From Undaria pinnatifida (Eukaryota > Sar > Phaeophyceae > Laminariales > Alariaceae): a stretch of DNA of 64,000 bases. The position numbers were made by a program, and so were the translations under genes. This document shows positions 46,001 to 54,313 of the stretch, piece after piece (the stretch's first letter is position 1; every line of letters begins with the position of its first letter). The DNA is taken from positions 15,417,453 through 15,481,452 of the forward strand of contig JABAKD010000029.1 of the NCBI GenBank assembly GCA_012845835.1, in the 5' to 3' direction. The notes under the pieces are model-generated. The model did no database searches. It was not told the origin of the DNA and saw nothing but the letters and a program-made list of their open reading frames with translations.

Positions 46001-49000
46001 TTTTTGAAAATATGACATTTTTTTTATCCTTAAAACTGGCCCTAAATAAAATCAAACATGAGAAAAACGTCGAGAAAGCGAGATTTTATTTTTTTGTTCG
46101 CGGGTGAACGGTTGGCTAGATTTTTTCTTTTTATTGAACAATTGGCAACACAAAACAGAATTCGACGTCTTTAAAATGAACACTCCTTACCTCCATAATC
46201 TTCGGCTGAATTTCCCGAAAAAAACGTGTTGCCGTCGATGTTCACGATACTGTCTTGGTCGACGTTTACGGCACCTGCGAGCACGTAAGCAAGCACCCAT
46301 GGCTATTCTCGGAACGCACTTCAATGTATACTATAGTCTAAAAGCAAATATTAATAGGGATAGTACTCACGAAGTGGTTAAACGTGTATTCACCAATATG
46401 TGCAGCTTCTTCAGTCGCTTACTCGAACCTTACAGTTAGACCAGCAGGGACAAACCAAAACGACGTATTTGGCGCTTCAAATATTCGAACAGATTCGTGC
46501 GCACCTCTTCAGATATGGGTGCTCAACAGATACATCACCATGCGACAGACGATTCCGGACAAAATCTTGGAGAGGTATGATCATTTTGCATTCAACGCAC
46601 GAGATAATAAAACCACAAGATCAGCCGAAACTGAGTCAATGTGGTCACTATACGCAGCACAAACGCCGGAATGCATTGAGAAACGGTGTCTCAGGTGGTA
46701 TGCAGGCGTTGATCTTTCACGAGAATTCACGCTTACTGATCACAGGAAAGGATTGACCCGTACCCTAACTTGGACTTCACAAGTCTCACGTTTGACACTG
46801 GCCGCCTGCAGCGGAGTTGGATCATGCACAGGCTGAAGCAATCGCACCTCGCCGTCCGTTTTAACAGGTGCATGCAGGTGCAGACAAGACTATCCGTGTG
46901 TACGTGCCATGATGACACTTGCTACGCGGAATCAACACGCGGACAAACTATTTTTAGCACAACCCGTCCGTGCACGTTGTCCATCGCATGCCTTAGATCA
47001 CATAGGTTCTTATTACTTCGCGCTTCCGCCAATGATATACAAACGGCCGGGCGTCCTTGAAAAGACATCCAAGAGTTCACGGGCGGGATCTTACCTCCAA
47101 AGCTCGCTGCTGAATTATTAAAAAAGTGTGTGGTGCCGTCGATGCTAGTCACACAATCGTAGTCCACGTGGATGGCACCTGCGAGTGAGTGCGTAAGCAT
47201 GAACGGGTGGTTGTTTTCAGAACGCAGTTCAATACATTTATGACAGTTTCACAGAAAATAGCGACAACTCCGAAGGTGCTAAAACTACTTCTACAAACGC
47301 GTGCAGCATCAGCTGCTCACTGCAATCAATCCTTGTCCCTTGCGTGTAGGAGGTACAGCGCCAAAACCGCATCCTTACAACTTTGGTGCCCACTTCGGAA
47401 TTTCGAAAAGTCTCTCTATGCGCGCCTCTGTCCGTTGCGCTTGCCCGTAGGAAGGGATACATGTTGTCCCGAGGGGGCCAAAAGAATAAATTCTGGAGCA
47501 ACACAGCCTTTTTCAATCTTTGACATTTTTGTTTTTCTGGGGGGGGGGTACCAAAAAACAACTAAGAACCCATTCTAAACCCTATATAAAATTCTCCCAC
47601 ACTAGTTCCGAGATAAACAAACTAGAGGCTTTCCTGGGCGGAATAACCGGTTTGAAACCGAAAAAACGCGGCGAGACTCTTGCTTCCATCCCTGCCGGAG
47701 ACGAGCACACCTCGTCGCACAAGCGCGCACAACCGACCCATGAGCTCTGCGGAGGGGCACAGCAGCGTCTTTCAATCCGCAATGTAGGCGTGGCTCGATA
47801 GTCACCGCCAAAAGAGCCAAGACCCCGGTGAATATTACGCGTGGATTTGCTGATGCGGGAAAATATTCGAGGATAGCTATCAGCTTCGACGTGGTCGGAG
47901 AAATAATCATACTAAATTGAAACTAAGGGTATTATTGGTTCATCAGACTCTAGATCCATCTCGGATAATCGTTTGAAGGTTCATAATCGTTTGAAGGTTC
48001 ATACTCGTAGCTGGTGCCGTTCAGATCGTCAAGACTATCATCCTGTTTACAATTGAACCAAGAGCGGTTGGTGCTTCTTACATGGCCGGTTGGTTGTCTC
48101 TCAATACAAACCGGTATTAAGTGCAACGTCGACGCAGCGCAAAGCTGCGCAACGAGGTGTTGCTGGTTTGCGTTCTGGTGTCGGCTACCTGGTACATGAA
48201 GTCTCGGTTCTGCTTGGGTTAGGACTTCCGTTCAGGTACGTTCTTGCGGGTCAAAATCAGGACACACATTACAACAAGAGCAACCTCAGCATTGACATCG
48301 ACTTGCGTCTGACTGGCACTGATGATGGAGGTGCACAAAGTTCGGCAACTCTCTGTCTCCGATTATTACAAAACTTGTGAGCTGATGTTCCTGCATGCTC
48401 TAGCTCCACCACTCTAGCTCAAACACCTGCAGAGACCACGATCGTTTACCGCCTTGCCTACGGACTGGTTCCCGTTGGCGCTACCAGTACTACTGTAGTA
48501 GCTGGCATCGCGTTCTCACACATAAAACGCAATTGCATCGCGCTGAGTCACACGCCAGGCCGTACACCGTATATATTATTTGCGTATTCAGCAGTATTCA
48601 GCAGTATTTAGGCTTATTATCACAATCGGTGTCAAATCGATTGAAAACAAGCGCATCGCGCTAGCTGTTGTATGTACTACACGGCGCACAAGAGCTGGGG
48701 CAAGGTAACGGTCAAGTGTGTCAATCCCTCTCAAAAAAGGACTTTCAGGAACAAAATCCAGCGTTTTATTTTTCCCGGCCTCCTAGGGTAGGGGGGAGGG
48801 AGTGTTGGTCAGTTTTTTCTTTGAGCCCTCCTGGTTGCCCGTATATAATGCTTCGAGTGGGCAGAATACCCGAAAAAAACTTCGATATACGTTATGCGCA
48901 ACGGTCTAGAACGTAATAAGGTTTAGAACAACTATCCCGTGCATGACCAGCACCACACTCCAGCCGAAACTGCGCCAAGGGCTTACTACACAGCAAAAGA

Positions 49001-49571
49001 GCGCGAATGCATGAGGACGCGGTGTTTTAGGACGTATCAATTCGTCGTAGACGTTGACCGTGGACGAGTGTTCACACGTACCGATCCGTGGAAAGGATTA
49101 CTCTGTCTGTGGCCTAACTTGAACTATTACACAAGTGACGCGTTTGTTGCTGGCCGCTAGTGACGAAGTCGCGATGATTCACAAACGGGATGGCGTGTCA
49201 TTGGTCGTTTGAATAAGTGCAGATATAGACCAAGTACAGTATGTACCAGGTATTAAAAATATCCATACATACGTGCCGTGATGCCACCTATTGTGCAGAA
49301 ACAACGACCATTAACTATCTTACCACACAGTCCTTTCACACTACTGCGCAGCGTATGGATCAAACCGGATGGATTCACGGTACTTTACGGTAACGCCAAC
49401 AGCAATACGAAATAAACCGCAACATATGTAAGGAAACCCTCCGGAGTCGTTCGAACACTGCTCCACATTTTACTGGCAGGCACTCACCTCCCTGCGCAGC
49501 GGCTTCGTTTTCTTCAAACGAGGTGTTTCCGTGGATAAACATCTGGGATTTCAAGTAACCTTCAATTGCAC
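29951..49571 (-). CDS. Pmp-like beta-helix/multi-pass membrane protein, ten exons, 5' incomplete
   Basis: Ten minus-strand exons with GT-AG borders join into one open frame of 868 codons including the stop. They are 49571-49488, 47178-47095, 46274-46191, 40079-39996, 37511-37434, 34306-33983, 33749-33547, 33175-32887, 32208-31907 and 31024-29951. The N-terminal half is a run of rungs with GGA(I/V/M) and FxxN, the motif pair of chlamydial polymorphic outer membrane proteins (right-handed beta-helix, presumably extracellular). A Cys-rich EGF-like linker and a C-terminal region with about seven or eight hydrophobic segments follow. All junction phases agree: phase 1 for the first six, then 0, 1 and 0. 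The signal peptide and first exons were not found and probably lie above 49.6 kb. Ligand and cellular role are unknown; a cell-surface receptor or sensor is a guess. The introns are loaded with transposon debris. Confidence 0.82.
31907..32208 (-). CDS. Pmp-like gene, EGF-like end and first membrane segments
   Basis: The acceptor CTATGCAG ends at 32209 and the donor GTGAATTC begins at 31906. It enters in phase 1 and leaves in phase 0. The split codon restores 'EGAYCSVCAEGY', completing a Cys-rich knob with 'SCRKC'. A first transmembrane helix follows ('LSITAALVGLLLAVLLL'), then a CxxC loop and the start of a second hydrophobic segment ('IKIVVVVWQIVYQ'). Confidence 0.84.
32887..33175 (-). CDS. 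Pmp-like gene, Cys-rich linker exon
   Basis: The acceptor CTCAACAG ends at 33176 and the donor GTGAGTGC begins at 32886. It enters in phase 0 and leaves in phase 1. It begins 'NLSRFETVCQGCSDVAS' and ends 'CADGYEGA' plus a split Tyr codon. Cysteine spacing (CxxC early; CYRSEAC and CADGYEG late) is EGF-like. It lies between the beta-helix and the membrane part. Confidence 0.82.
33547..33749 (-). CDS. Pmp-like gene, exon with the last rungs
   Basis: The acceptor TTTTCAG ends at 33750 and the donor GTGAGCAC begins at 33546. It enters in phase 1 and leaves in phase 0. It encodes 'IGGAAYILGILNITSTSF' with FVAN, then 'VDFANVSFASN' with FASN. The short acidic/Gly stretch 'CPLGEYGYGATDA' closes the helix. 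Confidence 0.83.
33983..34306 (-). CDS. Pmp-like gene, 324-nt exon with four rungs
   Basis: The acceptor GCACCAG ends at 34307 and the donor GTGAGGGC begins at 33982, phase 1-1. It encodes four consecutive rungs starting AIESI, GGAISI, GGAIYF and GGAVYF, each with FxxN (FTGN, FTSN, FIKN, FRNN). This is the clearest statement of the Pmp motif pair in the window. The length, 108 codons, is four times the 27-codon module, as expected if single-rung exons fused by intron loss. Confidence 0.9.
34307..35395. other. Intron sequence, no host exon; possible reverse-transcriptase-like debris
   Basis: Part of the intron between 37434 and 34306. On the plus strand 34741-34989 reads 'VERIAFVRHVLTNPFHVLQ' and 'KKVLRFVILLRWLAV', and further on 'VVYLGVSFRREQARTINSWG'. 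These are protein-like but interrupted, and I cannot place them in a family. A retroelement remnant is the simplest guess. Confidence 0.3.
35396..36850. mobile_element. Large palindromic TIR element, 1.45 kb, GC-skewed core
   Basis: Left arm (about 35396-35755) and right arm (about 36480-36850) are inverted copies of roughly 350 bp. Landmarks are 'TACACTCCAGCTGTGA' at 35417 and its inverse ending at 36826, then TTTCGTCGAAACTCATCTTTG, the 'TATAGGTCGGCGACT' block and 'GCGCGGAAACTATAAAACCC'. Beyond the core both ends run into TTATAATATA-rich tails. The core is G-rich on the plus strand up to about 35885 and then C-rich to about 36560, with T23 at 36361-36383. A ~85-bp sub-repeat (GATAAACTGATGCATT to CGCACAGA) recurs inside near 36219, 36349 and 36575. 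It encodes no transposase, so it is non-autonomous, and it lies within an intron of the Pmp-like gene. Confidence 0.82.
37434..37511 (-). CDS. Pmp-like gene, 78-nt module exon
   Basis: The acceptor GCATGCAG ends at 37512 and the donor GTAAGAAGG begins at 37433. It encodes 'AIYQSGSNLMISGITTF' with FxxN as FVEN. It is two codons shorter than the other modules but keeps phase 1-1. Confidence 0.83.
37512..38569. other. Intron sequence without recognised content
   Basis: Frames of 80-148 codons occur on both strands at 37675-38399 and overlap antisense. None has a known domain. No module exon (acceptor about 84 nt before a GGAG/GTRAG donor) was found here. Confidence 0.35.
38570..39260 (+). repeat. 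Dispersed ~0.7-kb repeat, copy 1 (inverted partner at 45.4-46.1 kb)
   Basis: It matches the reverse complement of 45400-46110 along its length. Landmarks are 'AGGGCCAGTTTTAT', 'TTGATTGGTCTACACACGCA', 'GCCGCGTCGACGACCACGAT', 'GAAAACCGACCTAACGA' and 'GATGCGAGCCGTCGCTCTTG'. Divergence is substantial and includes indels. No protein-coding frame is shared. It lies in the intron between the exons at 40079-39996 and 37511-37434. Confidence 0.85.
39996..40079 (-). CDS. Pmp-like gene, 84-nt module exon
   Basis: The acceptor CCTCGCAG ends at 40080 and the donor GTAAGAAT begins at 39995. It encodes 'AMYATRGSAVILDGNTYF' with FxxN as FALN, phase 1-1. Inverted repeats at 38570-39260 and 45400-46110 lie on either side of it. 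Confidence 0.87.
40755..42542 (+). pseudogene. Ty3/gypsy integrase with C-terminal domain, four in-frame stops
   Basis: One plus-strand frame carries the end of a zinc-binding motif ('HCLKCQARK', about 40780). The integrase core follows: first Asp in 'VSVDYFGPL' (about 40888), second in 'LSDNG' (about 41075) and Glu in 'GGVERVNHTM' (about 41182). Spacing between the last two is 35 residues, as in DD35E integrases. 'KLALNWTGR' followed by 'KILEVGP' is a GPY/F-like module. A long C-terminal tail with 'GDDGLWWLGEI' and 'VLDDPEQIKFPLPPARY' runs to a TGA at 42540. The frame never shifts but is cut by stops at 41106 (TAG), 41565 (TAG), 41664 (TAA) and 41871 (TAG). RT, RNase H, protease and gag are absent. 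It sits in an intron of the Pmp-like gene, on the opposite strand. Confidence 0.88.
42543..43560 (+). repeat. Gypsy 3' region with short tandem repeats, probable LTR remnant
   Basis: After the stop of the gypsy frame, ~100-bp units beginning 'CCTGCCG' recur at 42691, 42789 and 42891 and share 'TGAGGCGCAGGGCTGTCGCT'. 'TTTTTTTCGGCTAAACACTT' occurs twice (43022-43076). A 'GAGCCTTT...C(n)...GGCGGTAYGWGGCAGGTT' unit occurs twice (43275-43380). Such content is common in LTRs and 3' UTRs, but no second LTR copy is present, so its limits cannot be fixed. Confidence 0.55.
43561..45399. other. Intron sequence, no exon recognised
   Basis: At 43593-43630 a ~37-bp segment ('GATACGGCCTCGAAAGGCCT') matches 40720-40757 on the other side of the gypsy remnant in the same orientation. 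Frames at 43835-44041 and 44162-44410 show no known domain. An acceptor-like 'GCGTGCAG' at about 45080 is not followed by a module. Confidence 0.35.
45400..46110 (-). repeat. Dispersed ~0.7-kb repeat, copy 2 (inverted relative to 38.6-39.3 kb)
   Basis: The reverse complement follows 38570-39260: 'AGGGCCAGTTTTA' near 46040, 'GATTGGTCTACACACGCATC' near 45965, 'GGCCGCGTCGACGACCACGA' near 45775, 'GAAAACCGACCCAACGATTC' near 45590 and 'GATGCAAGCCGTCGCTCTTG' near 45445. It ends about 80 bp before the module exon at 46191-46274. Confidence 0.85.
46191..46274 (-). CDS. Pmp-like gene, 84-nt module exon
   Basis: The acceptor GCTCGCAG ends at 46275 and the donor GTAAGGAG begins at 46190. It encodes 'AVNVDQDSIVNIDGNTFF' then SGNSA, with FxxN as FSGN and phase 1-1. 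The 6.1-kb intron that follows contains the gypsy pseudogene. Confidence 0.87.
47095..47178 (-). CDS. Pmp-like gene, 84-nt module exon
   Basis: The acceptor CTCGCAG ends at 47179 and the donor GTAAGATC begins at 47094. It encodes 'AIHVDYDCVTSIDG' then FxxN as FFNN, with phase 1-1. Same length and borders as its neighbours. Confidence 0.87.
47179..49487. other. Intron of the Pmp-like gene, no exon recognised
   Basis: Frames at 47189-47578, 47602-47910 and 48090-48380 lack known domains. A C/G-rich break 'TTCTGGGGGGGGGGTACC' occurs near 47535. '48590-48615' contains the short direct repeat CAGTATTCAG. No module-type acceptor/donor pair was found. Confidence 0.35.
49488..49571 (-). CDS. Pmp-like gene, 84-nt module exon (most 5' found)
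   Basis: The acceptor TTTGCAG ends at 49572 and the donor GTGAGTG begins at 49487. Phase is 1 at both ends. It encodes one rung starting 'AIEGYLKSQ' with the FxxN site as FEEN and ending 'AAAQG' before a split Gly codon. Further exons upstream are expected but none could be identified with confidence. Confidence 0.85.
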
Positions 49572-49600
49572 CTGCAAACAAGTAAGCGGGGAAAACGCCC

Positions 49601-49741
49601 TGTTGGTTATATAGGACAACCCACTGGCAGTTGGCCATATAGCACTACCCACTGGCACACGTACACTACGTGTGCCAATGGGTAGTGCTATATAACCAAC
49701 AAGAGCTATATGTCGTGGGTTCGAATCCCACCTACTTCATA
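49601..49741. other. Foldback hairpin element with a tRNA-like T arm
   Basis: A unit of about 34 bp ('GTTGGCCATATAGCACTACC' ...) at 49629-49663 is repeated in inverse at 49664-49700, forming a near-perfect hairpin with a 2-5-nt loop. A third, diverged direct copy lies at 49601-49628. Directly after, 49715-49731 is a perfect T-arm ('GTGGGTTCGAATCCCAC') containing a pol III B box at 49718-49728. It is followed by CTACTTCA, which could pair with wobble to GGGTAG at 49680-49685. Only 29 nt separate these, too few for normal D and anticodon arms, so this is not an ordinary tRNA gene. It lies just upstream of a Pmp-like exon. Confidence 0.7.
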
Positions 49742-49929
49742 TTTCCGCCTTTTTCCGGGCTAAGAAAAAAAAAATAACATCTTTGCGAGCGTGCGCGCTG
49801 GAGAAGCGAATGATCATGATTGTTTGCTCCTGGTACTGGCGAGGGGAGAGCCCCTGAGATGCCTGTTACGAGGTCGGTGAGAGTCAATTGACGGACTCGC
49901 AAACATTTCTTTTGTTGGACATTTATTTA

Positions 49930-49983
49930 GAACTACCCACTGGTCCACGTAGTCACGTGACTACGCGGGCCAGTGGGTAGTGT
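49930..49983. repeat. Second hairpin of the ACTACCCACTGG family
   Basis: 'AACTACCCACTGGTCCACGT' is followed by its inverse ending 'GGGCCAGTGGGTAGTGTT', with a short CACGTG centre. It continues into 'ATATAATCAAC', like the first hairpin at 49601-49700. The central bases differ while the outer CTACCCACTGG stem is kept. Confidence 0.88.
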
Positions 49984-52538
49984 TATATAATCAACATGTC
50001 CTTTGCGATTTGCAGACCATGATCCCAGACCTATATCACAGATTTGGCACAGCTTCTTAATTCTCCAGCAGTATCGCGCATCTGGGATTTCCCTCGAACT
50101 GGACGCGAATGAAAGTATTCCGCATGCTGTTCTACAGCAATTTTGCTATATTTTAGGCGTGCGACGATCAATGGCCAATCGTTCCATGGCAGCATTTAAT
50201 TACCCAGCGACCCCGGGGGACCTCTCAGAACGGCAGCCCAAGCGGGTCTGAGTGAAGGTGTTGCAGATGAGGCGAGTGATGCTCGAGACACCTCTAAAGC
50301 CGCAGAATACACCACCTACTGCGGGCGCGGCTCGACGTAACCACTGGCGAACACGCGCGGAGAAATAAACACCGCGTGCGACGAACCCTGCCTTGAAGCC
50401 TAGTTACAGTAAGTTGGTGCAAGCTCAAACCACGAGATTTTGGTGCAAGTGATTCAGATCGGTTCGACAATGAGGTTTTCCTGGTTTCAAGGGTGTGGAA
50501 ATATAAATTGATTCGCCACATATTTGACTGGAAGCCTTCATGTCCAGATTACTGTGGTCTTAGGTTGCACGGCATAGGGTCTAGACGCTGTAGCTACCTC
50601 GAAAAACAGGCGGCCCGAAACGCTCAAGCTTTACCATGGCTCATGGTTGACGCGTTAGCAAGATAACTATCACGCGCCAAGACCCATCACTTCCCCCATG
50701 CTTACTTGCCGATTACTTGGGATGTAAGGATCCGAGAAAGTGATATAAACCTTATGCGCACAACGATATGAGTTTTGGGGCTAATGGCTCTTTTCAAGCA
50801 GACAATGTTGTGGCTTCCTTAACCGCGTACGGGCGCCATGCACAGCAGCGCCTGCGGGGAAAACAGGGCGAGCTCGACCTCGAGACGGGGTGCGACGCGA
50901 CTATCACGGAGAGCTGCACAATATTTCCAGCGTATCCGGCGGAATTTAGATGCTTCGTATCATTTGAAAAACAAAATAATGTGGGTCTGGGGCATGCGGC
51001 AAGAAACATCGCGTTTTCTTGTAATCGTCCACTTAGATGTCGAGGTGGTGGAAGAGTTGGGAAGGTTTGGCGGATCACACAGACAGGTCACAAGTTGTCC
51101 AGCTTACATGGTGCCGAACGAGCGTAACGTTGGTGTTATGAGACGGTCTACGGTTTTGCTGGGTATGTGTCCTAACCCTATGGTGATAGTGGTGGTGGTG
51201 GTGATAGCCTTTCGTCCACCCCCCACTGCATGTGGACGATCTGTCCAACAGTGTGGATGGGTGGAAATAACTGTTTTGTTTGTGAAGAACACCCCCTCCC
51301 GATCAACCCGGCTGGTCAAATCGGACATATCACGAGCAAACTCTACGAGTTCGAAACGGTTTTGGACGCGGCCAGGGGTGGATGGACAGCACAAAGAGGG
51401 ACGTCTGTACCCGCCGGGTTGGTTGAAATTGGCTCCGGGTTGGTTGTGTTGAGGGACCAGTATCGATGCACAGGCAGATATACACACGCCGAAAGAACTT
51501 CTCCGCTTTTATTTTATGCCAGCCTATGTTCAAACGTTTTCGGATTTTTTCTCGCAGACAACCTGGACACAGCTGACCGTTAGATACAGAGGCTTTGTCG
51601 CTGCGCTGTCGCTGCTCCTCATTATACGATTTTACTCGGCTCGCGATGATGCATTGGATGGGACCCAAACAAGCAAGTAACTGCTGGTAAATCTTATCGT
51701 TTTGTTTCGCGTGGCTTGTGCTGGTGCCCTCCCAAGGCTATTGAACACTGAACAGCAGTAAACTGTTGTACACGCTTTACGTACGGCACCTGTATACCAA
51801 GCCATCCTTAAACGCTACATTACCAGGTACTTGTTGTACCAAGTAACATAACAAGGCTTTTACCTATGACAAGGATGGTCTTTAACGCTACGCCCCTCGG
51901 AGGTTGGTTTTAAAAACATTGTAGGGTTTGGGCGCGCGGGGTGTGCTATATGCTGTATATGGCGTGTGGCACGCTTTGCTAGTACGCACTGCCGTGGCTT
52001 TTTAGCCGTGACCGAGTGGCGCATGATGGCTAGGTATAGGCTATGACGATCGCCAGATAATTAATAAATATGTGTATATATATCGATGGCTGGATAGTAT
52101 GATATATGTATATACTGCGTAGCTAAGCATGTGGCACCAACTTACCATTTAGCATCACGGCGTGGATGGCAAGATTTGCTCACGTTCTCTACGTATCCTC
52201 GCTTCGTATGAAGGTCGTTGTACATCGTCTCCTAAAAACGACGGCAACTGGTAAACTATGTCACCCCTTTTTGCCAGATTATATACTTCTTCTACACTCA
52301 TATACTCCATGTCATATACTACATGGCATATACGACGCATGCTACGATAGAGGGTTCACATTTTCTTTTCTGAGGATGCTCACTTAAAGAGCTTTCTACC
52401 TCGACCAAGACATGATTTTTGAGCAAGCTGAAAATGCAACTTCTTGACGAACAAACTCAAGGTCTAGGTACCAAAAACATTACCATTGCGTGAAACGTTT
52501 GACTATTATGGTCTATTTCCGACGAATTTGGGTTATGG
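49984..52538. other. Unassigned; may hold 5' exons of the Pmp-like gene
   Basis: Plus-strand frames at 50768-51583 and an antisense frame at 51104-51487 look protein-like in places ('AGQIGHITSKLYEFETV') but show no domain. A minus-strand donor-like site at about 52146 ('AAATG' then GTAAGTTGG) would leave phase 1 if read from 'NLAIHAVMLN', which fits the Pmp-like gene. It has no confirmed acceptor and is not called as an exon. Confidence 0.3.
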
Positions 52539-52558
52539 TTAACCCTAACCCTAACCCC
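52539..52558. repeat. Short interstitial telomere-like repeat
   Basis: 'TTAACCCTAACCCTAACCCC' contains two and a half CCCTAA units, the complement of TTAGGG. It is too short and internal to be a chromosome end. Confidence 0.6.
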
Positions 52559-52744
52559 ATTCTTCAGAGAATAATTCAGAAACGAAATGTGATCCCTCCA
52601 TCGCAGAACGCGTGATAAAAACGTCATATAACGGTCGGTATGTGTCTACTCGTGTATCAAACATCTACGTCGTATGTGAAGTTTTAAGTCGTTGGGATAT
52701 ACATAATTCCTTTTATATCATATGTATACATCGCATGGTACAAA

Positions 52745-53210
52745 CTACGCCGTAGTTCTAAGGAGAGTCGCTGACCTATAGTCTATATTCGTGGTAGTCT
52801 TTCCTGGGTGGCAAGAGGTATAATCCGTTTTTCCATGCGCGAGAAGTGAGACGTATGCACCAGTATGGACCTGGCACATCGTAGGCTGACTCCCAATTTC
52901 ACCTTTATATGTTTCTGGCGGAGGCATGAATTGCGTCAGCTGTAATATGTGCGTGTTCTACCTTTGGCTTGTTTGTGTTTTTTTACTGGGGGTATTCTTC
53001 AGTCCCAGAATGACTGGAGCCTGTCCTGTGACCACGGACTTGATTATGCGAGTTAATGTGAGAACAACAGCAACAACAACAACAATCCTTATTGAGGACA
53101 CACATCCAGCAATACGCGCGATCGCAGTATCGCACGCAGCGTGCAGAGATGAATTTCGACGGAGTCTTCGATCTCACAGCTGGAGTGTATTTTTTTATAA
53201 TATTATATCA
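52745..53210. repeat. TIR-family copy split by a ~305-bp insertion
   Basis: 52752-52780 matches the 'GTAGTTGTAAGGGGAGTCGC' block of the element at 35396-36850. 53086-53210 matches its continuation ('CCTTATTGAGGACACACA' to 'TCACAGCTGGAGTGTATTTT'). In the intact element these parts are adjacent. The 305 bp between them contain a CAACAACAAC run and a 'GTGACCACGGACT' motif also seen near 6340, but no clear terminal repeats. Confidence 0.75.
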
Positions 53211-53914
53211 AGCGCTCAGAAACGGCCTCACGTGGTAGCCTAAGTGAACCGAGAAATTTGCGAGGTTGACGGCAACTTCCGCAAGTACGCTTGTCTGAAC
53301 ACGTCGACTCTCAGTAGATTTCGACCTGTTGGACCATCCAGATGCGCGGGTGTTCGGCGCATCGCCTTGCTTATGAAGCACGGTGGGTAGAGAGCATAAT
53401 CGATGAACCGCGTTGCCGGGTGCAGGCTGGCTCGCGGAGATATAAGTTACGATATCCGGAGCGCCATCACGCCGAGAAGTGTACATTTTTATAGAAGTAG
53501 AGTGAAGGAGTGAAGGGTCACTCAGGAGCTTTCCACTCAGGCACGCGGTGACCCTGATCATGATAATAGAGACCCCATATTAAATATTTATTTCATCCGC
53601 TGGGGAAACCATAGGTTCCACCGCATTTCCGAAGACGCGTAATACTGTTTCACAAACCACCAATAGTATACCAATCATTCTTTGACACGAGCACAAACCA
53701 ACACGACTCACCCTGGTATGCTTTTTTATGCCTCCTTTGAAACTTGTTCGAGTCCCTCAAGGATGCCAATGTGATGCATGAAGAATGGTTTTTAATGTTA
53801 AAAAACTTCAAAAGCTATAAAAGATTGGTACAGCCGTATCGGCGTTAGGCGTTTTAGAACCAGTAGGTAAAGACGATAAAGACAAATCACGAAAAGACTT
53901 CTCCCCCCTCCCCT
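53211..53914. other. No gene recognised
   Basis: A 117-codon minus-strand frame (53208-53561) has no known domain. The rest is AT-rich and featureless. Confidence 0.35.
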
Positions 53915-54313
53915 CTCGCCCTCTCCTTCCCCGCCACTACCACCCTCGCCTAGACCTAGCACCGCTCGTACAGCAAGATACTAAACATTTGTTTGACCTA
54001 AGCTGTTGGAAATCACCGATTTTGCGACTTATACGATATATATGATAAACTGATGCATTCTTTCCACAGCCGTCAGATTTTATCCCCCTCAAAAACGGAT
54101 TTGATAGTTTTTGCGCATCGATTGATTAACATCGCCCAGTCGAGTCTGGTGCAAGCTACACTGTAGCTTCAAGGGGGAGTCCCCGGCCAATATCGTTAGT
54201 GAGGACACACAACCCGTAATACGCGCGAGCGGAGTATCACACAGCTTGCAAATATGAGTTTCGACAACATCTTCGAAGTCACAGCCGGAGTGTATTTTTA
54301 CTTTTATAATATA
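53915..54313. repeat. Half copy of the CTCCAGCTGTGA TIR family
   Basis: It begins within the core-type sequence ('CACCCTCGCCTAGACCTAGC', as at 35985-36003). It passes through 'GATAAACTGATGCATT' and 'CCGTCAGATTTTATCCCCCT', and ends 'TCACAGCCGGAGTGTATTTT' plus an AT-rich tail. Only the right half is present. Confidence 0.85.

Noticed and set aside
49657..49738. Functional tRNA gene
   Set aside because: The T arm and B box are perfect, but the space upstream is too short for D and anticodon arms and the acceptor pairing relies on wobble and a mismatch.
51786..51870. Additional Pmp-type module exon
   Set aside because: An acceptor-like TATACAG and Gly-Ala start are present on the minus strand, but there is no FxxN site at the right distance and no GT donor.
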